From contig CM082578.2 in the NCBI GenBank assembly GCA_040954595.2, forward strand, positions 16,306,001 through 16,370,000: 64,000 nt of DNA, written 5' to 3'. Made by a program: the position numbers and the translations under genes. The notes below the pieces were generated by a model. The model was not told where the DNA came from. It did no database searches and saw nothing but the letters and a program-made list of their open reading frames with translations. This document shows positions 1 to 18,550 of the stretch, in pieces. The DNA is from Balanoglossus misakiensis. Its lineage: Eukaryota; Hemichordata. Every line of letters starts with the position of its first letter. The stretch's first letter is position 1.

Positions 1-2775
1 TTTACCAGTACACATAGGCTGCATAAACACAAACATGTCCATTAAAACTATTACAGTATTAGACTATTGAGGTTAGCAAATCAATTCTTACAGCCTTACT
101 ACAGGTTTTCTTTTTAGAAGCTGAGCATACAGTTTTAGAGATCACAAGTGACAACTCCTGATTTTATTAATAACCACTCAGATAGATATGCCTTATGGAC
201 AATTTTTGTGCAATGCTGCCACAATGTGCTATTTCAGTGTTTGTAAACATACATATGTACAGACTGCGCACGCTCAGTTTACCATGTGCGTGTGACGCTC
301 ATATGGGGGTATCTCAACACCACATCACTGCTGTAATTATCACCTCTTGTGTCCTAATTATCTCACCTCTTGCTTTAAAAACTCGCACTTCTTATTCGCC
401 GCATCGCTGTTCATATTGTTGTTCATTGTTACTGTATAACTGTCAAAGGCGGAGACCAGGCTGCGATTGGACTTGGCAGTTGGAATGAGAATGGTTGACC
501 GTGAATGTGATAATGATGATATTGCAACCCCAGGTTGCAGAAACTTGTATGGCTTCTGGAAGCCCCTTTTCAAATTTAGACAATTCCTGACCGATGCGTA
601 TCCCCTGTTGATTGACAAATATGGGGAATTTTGCACAACGGGGCTTCCTTCCAGGCCAATCGCAGTAACACAGATTGTACGGACCACCCTTTTCATCAGT
701 CTCTCACGTTTGGCCGCTGCACAAATAAATACTTCCGCTCTCGTAACCAAGTTACAAACGACATTATTCAGAGCAAGCTTAAGTGTACGGCTTTATGCAA
801 TAAACACACGCTTAAAAATCTGAAAAGCGTTAATTTTAATGAGATGATGCTGCGGTGAAAAAGTTAATGAATTTTGCCTTTGTTCTTTCTGGTCTGCGCA
901 TTAATCGCCAGCCGTTCGTCCTCAAATGACTTGGTCAAAGGTCAGTCAGCTGGTGTTTACGCGCGATCCTGACGCATGTAAACAAGTTTACGTCGACCCG
1001 ACCATTGGACTACATGTATGAGTGTTAGTGTGCGGAGAAACTGACGCAAGACATCAATATAAGGCAGCGACCTCCAGACGTGCAGACAGACAACACCTGT
1101 ACGAGGATAGGCCTGGGCAATGTGAGTATCAGTATAATCATGATAATGTCATTTTTTAAATTCGCTATACGTTCGATCAGAGGTGTTTATAGTCGTGGGA
1201 CACGAAGCGGAAATTTTGACTGGTGATGAGAATGTGCGATCACTGTGTGCTGACTGATAGCGATAATGTTTGTTCCTCAATATTTGCAGTGTAGAGCGAC
1301 CAACACAACATAACCTCAAACGCAGACAAACGGCATGAATTGCCATATAGTCCATAATTATTCAATTACACTTCTTTCTTACTTGAAAGTTGAATAAGAT
1401 ATTGAAAAAGGCACATTCAGATGTACACGTAGTCGGCTGAGTTTTAAAGTAAATGGAAAATCATGAACTGTTGTCAGTTTCAAGCTCACAGCAAGATTTT
1501 TATCGGATTAGGAGTTAATACGGAAATTAAATGCGATCCTGCTGAAGGTCCGATTTTAAAAGAAAACAAAACAATACAAAAATGTTGTCACATAGCCAAA
1601 AGAACAATGGCGTGGAAATATTAGCTTTTCTATTATGGAGAGTATTGAACGCACGTATACACGTTGATTGTTGAAAACAAGGTCATCCAAGTGTCATTCT
1701 CTGAGTGAGAGAGCACAGTGACCTTAGCAGCTCAGTCTGGGCTAATCATAATCATGATATTTCATGGATCATGAGACTGTTGAGTATAACCAATCAAATT
1801 ACTTGTATGTCATCTAGTGTTTAAATTTGCCAATATAATTATAAAATGTGTAAACATGTCAGTTTTATAGTAGATTTTGAAAAAGCAACTTAAAAAGAAT
1901 TGTACATGTACTACAATGTACTTTATTTGAAAAATTTGCCACTGTTTAGCACTGTGGCCTGTAGAGGGGTGTGTCTTACCTGGTTGACATACCCCCCGCC
2001 CCATCCCACAGCCTGTAAGTACCACCCACACATTGAACCAGTTCCTTGAAACCATACTGACTTACTATTCATATAAAGCACAAGTTGCATGTAAGCAAGG
2101 ACTCGTAAATTAATTGCTCACATATTGGAATGCTTTCCTGTTGCAAATATACAATAGCATGATTTGTTACACATATAAAAAAAGGATATTAAACTGATAA
2201 GCTGTGTAACGGCTGTCACCATGTTATGTACATGTATGCTGTTTTGTGTAGCATTATGTTGGAGTTGTCAAAGTCACATGATCACGTTATCCTCATGTCG
2301 TGGGGGTCATGAAACCTGGCAGCCAGAATATTTATACAAAGTGCACTTAACAATTCAGCCTACCAAGGGGTATGTTTTCTGGTAAACTAATCAGGTTAAG
2401 ATTTACCACATTGGAAAGAGACTGTCACTGGTCGATGGCAGGTAAAGGGCAATAGTCATAATAAAAAAGCTGTTTCTGGTCATGACTTTTTTCTAGAAAC
2501 AGGCGGCTGTGAAACAGCCCCCCCCCCCTCTACTTGTCAAGTTAAACTAAGTCACACATAATTTAGCATGAAAAACTGATAAAAAGGGTCAATGCAAGGC
2601 TTTGACCCTCTGATACAGGCAGGTGATCCAGGCACCCAACAGTGATACAGGCAGCAGACCAGAAACAAATAATTTTTGGCCTAAAGACAACTCATTGTTT
2701 GACTTTTCCATAAATCAGTATATTTTTCTATGATAAGCTGTGACAGACTTGAACAATTTTGTTGTATTTATACAG
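1..2775. other. 5' flank without a recognised gene
   Basis: No open frame here has codon continuity or a family resemblance that I trust. A TATA-like ATATAAG at about 1057-1063 is followed by a consensus donor (GTGAGT) at about 1122. This could be a non-coding first exon at about 1085-1121 that splices to the acceptor at 2775, but that is inference only. A short C-run lies near 2519-2528. Confidence 0.4.
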
Positions 2776-2899
2776 CTAATGTACTCTGGACAGAGGACGT
2801 TAAAGTGAATCACCATGCAAGGGTCATCTGGTCACCTGGCGTCTAAAGAAAACAGCCACCGGATTATCATAACATCACCAAAAAGAAGAGAAGGTGAAA
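2776..2899 (+). CDS. Candidate alternative first coding exon (PFKFB long isoform?)
   Basis: A pyrimidine-rich acceptor ends at 2775. An ATG at 2815 opens 28 codons (starting MQGSSGHLASKENS, basic SPKRREGE near the end), followed by a perfect GTAAGT donor at 2900. The exon ends in phase 1, the phase needed by PFKFB exon 2 at 7782, giving a joined ...GE-T-SCPIAHP. Vertebrate PFKFB genes use alternative N-terminal exons with Ser/Arg-rich heads, so this is plausible. If true, YOD1 lies antisense within the long first intron. An upstream AUG in the same exon (2779) opens a nine-codon uORF. Alternatively this exon belongs to an unrelated transcript. One-in-three phase agreement is weak evidence by itself. 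Confidence 0.4.
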
Positions 2900-3871
2900 G
2901 TAAGTGGTTGATTAAGATGACTGAAAAAGCAACAAGAGCACCACAGTCTTATTTGCACACATTTACAAAAATACAATGTTAAGTGCCTGCTGGATGAGCA
3001 AACGACCGGGGCAGACGATGATTGCTATGGGAAATTGGCAAAAATTACAGCACCACCTTGAGTTCTAGTTTTGGCCACTGGTGGCACTAGCATTCCCAGG
3101 GATGGGAGCTGTACTGTACCAGTGCTACTGTGTAGTGACTGTGACAGCACACATCAATCAAACTGACAGTTATTCTCACATTTTTTTTCACAATTTACTT
3201 TGCATTTAATAATACAACTTAAATGAATTTTCACTGCAAAGTTACATTTAATAACACTACATACTGGTATAAATAATATTTACACAGATGTCATTGCATA
3301 GATATCAAGTTTACTGTTGCCATTTGGTGCTTATTTCATTCCCAATGTTTAATATGTGTTTGATAGTGTTGGCACCAAACTTTTTCAATTGCAGATTTTA
3401 TATACACTGTATCTGCTATAATCTGCATATGCAAATTTTCATATTTGAAATATACATAGCATTTTACTGCTTTTATACATGTACTACCTTTTTGAAAATT
3501 ATAAACATTTCACATATGTGAAATGAGCGATGATCATGGCAAGCTCAATATTTCAGAAATATTTAAAGACGAACAAGGTTACATTTATCAAAAGTGAAAA
3601 CGATTTTCCAATCATGTTATGGCTTGACGTACTGTAGAGTTCAAAAACTGAAGTTCATCACCTTGCTCATACAATACATGTATTTGTACAAAGTCAATGT
3701 GTTTTCAAGTTTTGTCCACAAAATCTTTATTTGTATAATGCCCATTGTCATGGAAACGTGTCGACCCAATGTCTGAAAATACCTCTGTGACTGAATACAG
3801 AGTGTTCATTCTTTCTGTCTGTTAAGTGTTCAGTTCTTGTAATGTCAGTGTCGGTGTTAGAAGTAGTACTT
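2900..3871. other. Non-coding interval with YOD1 3' flank
   Basis: AT-rich sequence without a convincing exon. Its right part is the probable YOD1 3'UTR on the minus strand. An AATAAA on the minus strand (TTTATT on plus) at 3726-3731 lies about 140 bp beyond the YOD1 stop and is a good poly(A) signal candidate. Confidence 0.5.
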
Positions 3872-4798
3872 TTACATTCCAACTTCCTCAAAGTTTTTGT
3901 GGCCAGATTTGGAAGCATGATACTGGGCTTCAGCTTCTCCGGTCAGGCCAGTATTGCAGTCGATACATCGTAACCGGAATCTGGCCAAGTCAGTGTATTG
4001 TTTCATCTGTCTTTGCTCCTCTGCCAGAGAAAGTGCCTTCGCCAGCACGGTGTCGTCTGTTGTCGGAAAGACAGTCTGGATAGGTTCGTCTGCATCCCCT
4101 GTTTCTAACACCAACGGATCATAATGAATGCCACAGTACAGAAGCAGTATTCTGTTTTGATAGTTTTCCGATTCTCCAAAACGACTGATGCGAACTGATT
4201 GTGTGTCAACTACGTCAATCTCCACGCCGTAGAATTTGGACAAAATGGAAACTTCAATGGCGCCACCCCAGGTTTCATCGCTCATAATCCATGCGCAATA
4301 TTCATCATTATCCCTGCCGAGAAACGCTGTATTGTATGTACTTGGATCGTCAGCCACAACACGAGCAATAAGTTTTCGGAGTTCTCCAGCTCTACCAGGA
4401 GACGCCTGTCCTTGTTCCAACAGCAAACTTATGCTTGTGAATAAACAGGAGTTGTCTGCATCGACCGATAATTTGATCAACCTGCCACCGATTGTACTTT
4501 TTCCAGTTTTAGTAGCATGATGAGGAATAGATTTAGCTGGGCCTTCCGAGGGCTTTTCTTCCACAAGTATAGTATCTCCGGAACGAAATGGTAAAGTTTC
4601 CAGGGAAGCATTTCTGTCTGAAAGATCAAGGACTCTGGGAGGATATCCATATTTGATTACTTGTGATTCAACAGGGACTCCAGAAAGAGTTGATAGCTTG
4701 TGCAACAGGGTACCAACACTTGAATGCAGAGTCAAATTTTCAATCAGCTTTCTTCCATTCTTTGACTGACACCGTAGATGTAAGCGGCGATCTCCCAT
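3872..4798 (-). CDS. YOD1: Ubiquitin thioesterase OTU1 / YOD1
   Basis: The 308-aa coding region is one uninterrupted exon. Residues 1-80 form a UBX-like ubiquitin fold. The OTU cysteine-protease core follows with D115 and C118 in DADNSCLF and the catalytic His225 in GIHYDPL. A C-terminal C2H2 finger uses C278, C281, H294 and H300. Human YOD1 is somewhat longer (about 348 aa) with a longer N-terminus. The family trims ubiquitin chains on substrates handled by the p97/VCP segregase in ER-associated degradation; the UBX-like domain binds p97. All catalytic residues are present, so the enzyme should be active. A 5'UTR intron is visible: acceptor just upstream of 4835 and a perfect GTGAGT donor at 5055-5050 on the minus strand. 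Transcription therefore starts close to the PFKFB start, head-to-head. Confidence 0.95.
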   Translation of the reverse strand: MGDRRLHLRCQSKNGRKLIENLTLHSSVGTLLHKLSTLSGVPVESQVIKYGYPPRVLDLSDRNASLETLPFRSGDTILVEEKPSEGPAKSIPHHATKTGKSTIGGRLIKLSVDADNSCLFTSISLLLEQGQASPGRAGELRKLIARVVADDPSTYNTAFLGRDNDEYCAWIMSDETWGGAIEVSILSKFYGVEIDVVDTQSVRISRFGESENYQNRILLLYCGIHYDPLVLETGDADEPIQTVFPTTDDTVLAKALSLAEEQRQMKQYTDLARFRLRCIDCNTGLTGEAEAQYHASKSGHKNFEEVGM

Positions 4799-4835
4799 GA
4801 TGATGTTATTTGGGAATTACGATAGTCACTGCATT

Positions 4836-5055
4836 CTGCAAAATAAAGGAGGCAAGCAGTAAATAATGAGGCAGCTTACATAGGCTGTGATATTGTTTAC
4901 TAATTACAAACTGTATATTGCAAAGAATGAAAATCACTTTATTAGGTCAGTCACTGTCATCTGCTGTACTGCAGCTTCCTGTCGCAAATGTAGTATGAAA
5001 ACGTCTATTTTTTATAGATAAAATTATATCGGTCCTTGTAAAGATTGATACTCAC
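4836..5055 (-). other. YOD1: YOD1 5'UTR intron
   Basis: On the minus strand a GTGAGT donor at 5055 and a CTCCTTTATTTTGCAG acceptor ending at 4836 bracket a 220-bp intron between a non-coding first exon (3' end at 5056) and the coding exon. It is inferred from splice consensus only. Confidence 0.55.
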
Positions 5056-5056
5056 T

Positions 5057-5224
5057 AAATTTTGACCAAAAGCAGATGGTGAAATACGTGAATGTTGATT
5101 AGATCGGTGAATAAACGGAGTCCGACGGCCGGCCGTGTGTCATCACTGAGCTGCAGTGAATTTGTTGAATACGTCACCCAAGTCTGTGCTCGAAAGCAGT
5201 GACGTCACTTGCATTTGAAGGAAA
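5057..5224. promoter_or_regulatory. Bidirectional YOD1/PFKFB promoter with CRE
   Basis: The inferred YOD1 first exon and the PFKFB start codon are separated by less than 170 bp, so both genes must share this interval. It contains a perfect palindromic cAMP response element TGACGTCA at 5200-5207 and an ACGTCA half-site at 5171-5176, plus a local GC-rich CGGCCGGCCG at about 5125. I see no clear TATA box. PFKFB enzymes are classic hormone and cAMP-responsive regulators of glycolysis, so a CRE here is biologically sensible. Confidence 0.55.
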
Positions 5225-12735
<7,511 letters not shown>

Positions 12736-15700
12736 GAACTCAAGCAGCTCACTGTCTTTACCAGTCAGTCAGTCAGGACTGTATATGCAAAGCTATAGAA
12801 GTCAGATCTTTGTAAATAACTGGTAGACATCATAGGAAGATGTTACTCCTAAACCCGGCCCCTCTTTTTCATCTTTTAACTCACCTAACCCAATCCTAGT
12901 GCAAAGCTAGCAATTGGGGGAGGGGGGATTGGAGACAGCTGGGATTCTTCTGTGTTTTGTTTTGGATTCCTTGATCATTTACGATGTCTTAGAAACTGCC
13001 AAATGGACCTTTGAATATTGTGGTGCAGCTGAGAACTTTGGATGTACTTTCGTCTTGTTTCGATACTTTTGCATTTAAGTGCCAATTATAATTCTTGCTG
13101 CCAACTATTTTGGAGCAAATTATCTGCAAGAATACCCTATCAATAAGTTTTGGGTATTCATGTCAAGTTTGGATTTTTTCCACAATTTCCCCCAAAAAGT
13201 ATGTGGCTATCACATATAACTCATCCACTCCTGGACATGTCTGCATGCATCCTTTAAGCCTTCTCTATCCAGAACCCTTGTTTAAGGCTTCAACTTAAAA
13301 AAAAACTAGCTATACAGTGCAAGAGTCCTGATACACATGCCAGCATTTTGAAACAAATGCATAATGCATGAAAACTCCGCTTATTAATCCATATAGCTTT
13401 GTTTTTTCGAGCAACGTAATAGACTTTCAGTCAAAACTACTCAAGATTTTCTCAGTTACAAAGTATACATGTATATGGAAAATGTGTCATTCTTATGCAA
13501 AAGCAGTTCATTACATTTACAACCTTTTGATAGAGTGACAATTTGAAACATTAAAGCTCAGGGCTTTCTTGATTTCAGGTAACTGGATTATTTTTTTGTT
13601 TTGTCTTGTTTGCGATGATATTAAAAACTAAATATGAAATGGACTCAGGAAAAGTTTATAAAATACCATGCGTTAAAGCATGTGACACTGTATACAATTA
13701 AAGGTGTGATATTAATACCTGTTATTCATATGTGAGAGGATGTTCTAATAAACACTAGAACTGAAAGCTCATTCAGAATTTTACCAAACTAAGCAACTCC
13801 TAACTGAAGCCCTACAGAAGTGGATTTTCTTTCTTGAATATTTATGCGACCAGAAGTCTGGTCAAAATCAGTTATTTTTTGTATCAAACCCTCGGCTTGT
13901 GTAGGTTTCATAAATTTATTTTATCACAAATATATGTCTATATTGTAAAAGAGATTGATTACAAATAATTCCTGAAAATAGACTTTGCCTTTGACCCTGC
14001 AAAAACTTCCACCTTACAAAAACCAATAAACGGGCTGTAGAAACAAATTGATCCTATCATGGCATTGTAATGCAGTTAGTTGCATAGCCAATTGGTTGTG
14101 TTACTGTCAGAAGTTCTGGACTATCTCTGACATGTCCAGAGTAAGACATATGCCATGTAAGAAGCGCACAAATGTGAGACAAATACAAGTTGTTTTTACT
14201 TTGATGATACTTGTACGAATTACATATAAACGTAAAATTTTGTGATTTTGCTTGATATTGGAATATACTTTCCAAATCTGCTTGATTTTGCAAGCGGGGA
14301 TTATGATTTTAGAGATGCTGCCATTGCAGAATGAGTTTTTCCTGTTGTGTCAAGGAATAACAGCTGTAACAATTGACAATTTTTGTATCATTCTTGGTCT
14401 CAACCCCTCAGTTGAAGCAGAGAAAAACTATTTTAAAAATGTTGAAGAAGTTCAGCTGCATTGGTATTGTCACCTATGTTGTACTTTAAATAGTCTTATT
14501 CTGCACTGGTGGTCATATCATATGTAAATTACATTTCTAGTATGAATTTGTAATATAGATTGTGTATGTTTGTGCTGTTTGTAAAAGTTGTCCTCTGTAG
14601 GAAAATTAGTGTACATGTATATTTACAAATGTATAGAAGGTGGAAGATTTTGTTGAGATGGAAAGAAACTTTTAAAAGTAACTTTTACTGTTATAAGTCT
14701 TGTTTGTTGTTGGAGATATATTGACTGCTAATGAAAAGTACAAATGAATTTGTGTAAAGCTTTAATAAGTAAAAAAAGTTGATGCAAAAACAATTTCAGT
14801 CCGTACATGTACATTTCTGATAAGAACTTAAATTTTGGCCCACTTCCCAATGTCCAATAGTGTCTGTTTTTGACTTCTTAAAAAATGAATGGCTATGACT
14901 GTACTAAAATTGTTAGAAGAGATATGTTTTAATTATGTTTAATAGCTGTTAGATTTATAGGTGCTCATTGATATTTTATGAAATTTGTATCAAAGTTGGA
15001 ATTTTTAAAGATTATAATGAATTTATTTTGATGCCGTTGACATCACTTTCATTATTACTCTCTTGCGTGTTGTGTAATCTTCTGTTGGAGCAGACAAGCA
15101 GTGCGTCAAATGCAAACTTGTACAAACTGAAAGTAAACATTATGGATTTTTCATGCTGTCAGCAAAAATGGGAACGTATTCGTTTTTGCTGCATAGTCTT
15201 GTCCTGTAATATTTCCCCGCAGATATTTCCTTTTATGGCCGTTATTAACAGCACATGCAATTCACTGGTTCTGCCTAATCTGTAGTCGACTACGGGCAGG
15301 GGTAAACAGAATTTACATGGTGCCAGTGTGAATTTGAATTTGGCAACTTTCTCACACGTCAAGTTTTCTTTTCGTGCTGCTGCAATAATATGCATTTGCC
15401 AGTATTGCTTCCCTTTGATGTTACAGACGTTTCATTATACCACTGTTGTTTTGTACATTTTCTCAGCCAGTGAGCAACATACAGAGAGTGTATCATTCGC
15501 ATATGTCAGATTATTTATTGGTTGAGAAATACTTTGTCCTGTGTGTATTGGAGTAATAAAGAAACAATGCTCTTTTTTTTGTGTCCCACACAAATTGTCT
15601 CACTCTGAAGGACTGGATATGTAAGTGTGTACATGGCTGTGTCTTTAGTGAATGTTTTCCAAGTAATGCTGAGAAAGTGCTTAATGTCTGTGGTGTGAGT

Positions 15701-18500
15701 GCATGGTTGGATAAGAGCTATATTGTATAATTGTTTTTTTCTTATGTAGCTATCAGTAACTTCCTCTTTATTTCCTAGACTTCTTTTCAAATGCATTTTC
15801 CATTTCGTAGTCTGTCCGTTGTAGGTTTTGTTGTGTCTGATATGTTGTGTGAAATATAAAAACCTTTTATTTTGCATTAAGTGGCATTCTGCTGTAGAAT
15901 AGAATGTAGCTGTAATTTAAATCAAGTAGCAAATTATTTCTCCCAGCTAAATGTATCACTAGCTCTAGACCTCTGCTATTTATAACATGAGTGATTGGCC
16001 TGCGTTTTACTCTGAAATTCACAAAGTAAGGCCAAAAACCAACAAGGCAGTACATTTACATGATCAGAGAAGAAAATCTAGCTGGTCTGATGAAGAGAGA
16101 CCATAATCTGCCATCAGATGAAAATTAATGGCATGTCATTTGCTGGCAGATTATCACCTCTTAGAATGGGAAACCCACATAGTGTCAAAAGCATGAACAG
16201 CAATACTGATGACTGCATACATCCACTCACTGTAAGACACATGTAGACACAGCATGACAACTTTGGTGTTGGCCACTCCCAACGAATAGTCAATAACACC
16301 GTCTGTTATGGTAAATCTGTTCTTTCTGTAGAAGCTGACATGCAGTCGGAGAAACTCAGACGCCCTTGCCACTGTCCCAAGCTACCCTGACCACACCTTT
16401 GACAACATCAAACTGGTTGACAGCGATGTCCGGTTATCTGAAGGACTGCTCCCCGAAAACCAAAGCTGATTGCCAGATATTGCATGAATGCATTTAGATC
16501 CCAAGCAGAAGGAAAAATCCCTAGTGAACATCAAACAGCCAGAGCAGAATGTTACACTTTGATGTTCCAACAGTCCGTAATTGTTTGCAACTCTGTAGAT
16601 GACAACATTTTCCTGTCTGACACAGTCATCAATAATGATTGTACACATCCTGCAACATGAAGCCAATGAAGATATTCATTTGAATGCTTGAGGGCGCTGT
16701 GCTGACAGTTGTCAAGTAACTAATGATAAAACTCATAAGAATGTGTTGCGTTTCAGTTAGTGTTCCAGTGTAACATTATTCCCTGTAAGTGTGGTGCTGG
16801 TATAGAATAAAAATGGGAGGGATGGTGCCATATATCTATGCTGACGATATTTACATAGTCTGTGGTGCAAATCAAAACACTAAATTAGCCTAAAAATAAG
16901 GAAACTTAAACTATATCAAGTGCTTCATCCCTCTTGTAAATAAGGAAGTTGGGTAACTATTCAAACCATGAGTGAAATTCAGATTTGTATTCTGTCTGTT
17001 CTGTAGAGAATCTATATTTTGCTAGGAAAATATGTCATCAGGTGTAACATGTCCTGTAGGTTGGGAAGATAGACAACAATAGAAACTGCAATGGGTGTAT
17101 TTCAGATTTGTATTTTTGTCCTAGAGAATTCTATAATTTTTGGTAGGAAGATGTTTAGAACTGCATTGTATTCCAATATGACAATGGTGCTTGTGGATGA
17201 TACTTCCTGGTTTGAGTTTGCTCAATGCAAGCATTATATCTCTACTAGGATTGCAGTTTGCTTTGCATGCTTCTGGTGGCCTGTAATAATTGTGCTTTCT
17301 GGGCATATCCTTTAATAGAAGCTGCACAGTATGCATGCATAACAGCTGTGCAGATAAAGATTTCCAGTTAGTTTTGCAGGCATGATGAACAGTATCTTGA
17401 GACTGAAGCGACTGCAACCTTTGTAACCTTTCAGTTCTACTGCGATGCAAGTATCCCACCTAACTGTACATTCTCCAATATCTGCTTTCTGGTGTTTGAC
17501 TTGAGACGACAGATGCCTTCAACTACAGCGGGCAGGCATTAGTGCTCATTTTCCTGTATAATAATGTGGCATGGATTGCTTTGACATGTCAATGTTTTGT
17601 GTCATGCAGTTGTGACATGCCACGTTTAGATTTTGTGATTGTGTAGGAACAATCATCTGAAATGAAACCTTGAATATTTTATGTTCAGTACAGCATTGCA
17701 AAGACAAGTGTTATTTGAGCTTTGAACGGCTGAACATAATAAAAAGAATAAAATGCAGCAAACCTGAAACCAGCTTGCGTCTGTTATTCTATTCATATTG
17801 GCCTTAGTAAGACTGAGCTTCATTAAAGACAGACATGGGTGCAGACACAAAATGCAATTTCATACTGTAGTAAATATTATTTTTCGATCAAATTCCCATA
17901 TTTCTGTATGTATCCACATATGCATGGGGTGATGAACAGCCATTACTTCCAGAAATGCACAAGTACACAGATGCAAAGTTTTGTAACAAAAAGCTATTTA
18001 ATGAACTCAACAATATAACACTATGTAACTACATCAACTATAAAGAAATTTATGACAGATGATGTATCTTCTCATTCCATATGATGAACAACTGAGTTGT
18101 ACATTTCAAGTATCCTAGCTGAAAAGCTTTGAGAGAAAACAACTGGTAGCCACAGGTTAAACTGTTCTTGATACAACTTCGAAGGAGACCGTCAGCCAGT
18201 CTTGACTGGTCCCGGAAAACAGCTGTGGAAGTCGCCATATAACTACTAACAGAACAAGGTTTGTTTTCAAACCAACATCAAAAACTGCAGTGTATGTAAA
18301 ACTATGCAGATTGTAGCATTCGCTATGAAAATACATGATGTGATCACAGTGAGATAACTCGCATCAACTGACGCAAGTGATCAGTGAACTGGAAATGAAA
18401 TATATCATACACTGCCGAGAAACTTTTGCCAAAAACAAACATAACACAGATGAAACACCTGATCAATCAGTAATCTTGATAACATCAACATCACAGCCAC
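12736..18500. other. PFKFB 3'UTR and intergenic region
   Basis: AT-rich, with no convincing coding exon. Poly(A)-signal candidates on the plus strand are AATAAA at 13747-13752, 14025-14030 and 15555-15560, so the PFKFB 3'UTR may be 1-3 kb long. A diverged direct duplication of about 55 bp (about 16977-17034 and 17099-17152) and a once-interrupted minus-strand frame (16154-16666) are the only structures seen. Confidence 0.4.
16977..17152. repeat. Diverged direct duplication
   Basis: The segment starting TTCAGATTTGTATT at about 16978 recurs at about 17102, followed in both by TAGAGAAT, CTATA and TAGGAA blocks with similar spacing. It looks like an old local tandem duplication of about 122 bp period. 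No coding potential is seen. Confidence 0.45.
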
Positions 18501-18506
18501 TTTATT
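18501..18506 (-). terminator. Poly(A) signal of the SAP-domain gene
   Basis: TTTATT on the plus strand reads AATAAA on the minus strand, 45 bp beyond the stop codon of the upstream gene. Confidence 0.6.
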
Positions 18507-18550
18507 TGACTGTGCCAAAGTTCCTCACGTACATCAGAGCTGACTAAGAG

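Noticed and set aside
467-823. 118-codon plus-strand frame near the left edge
   Set aside because: No domain, overlapped by an equally long antisense frame, no splice context.
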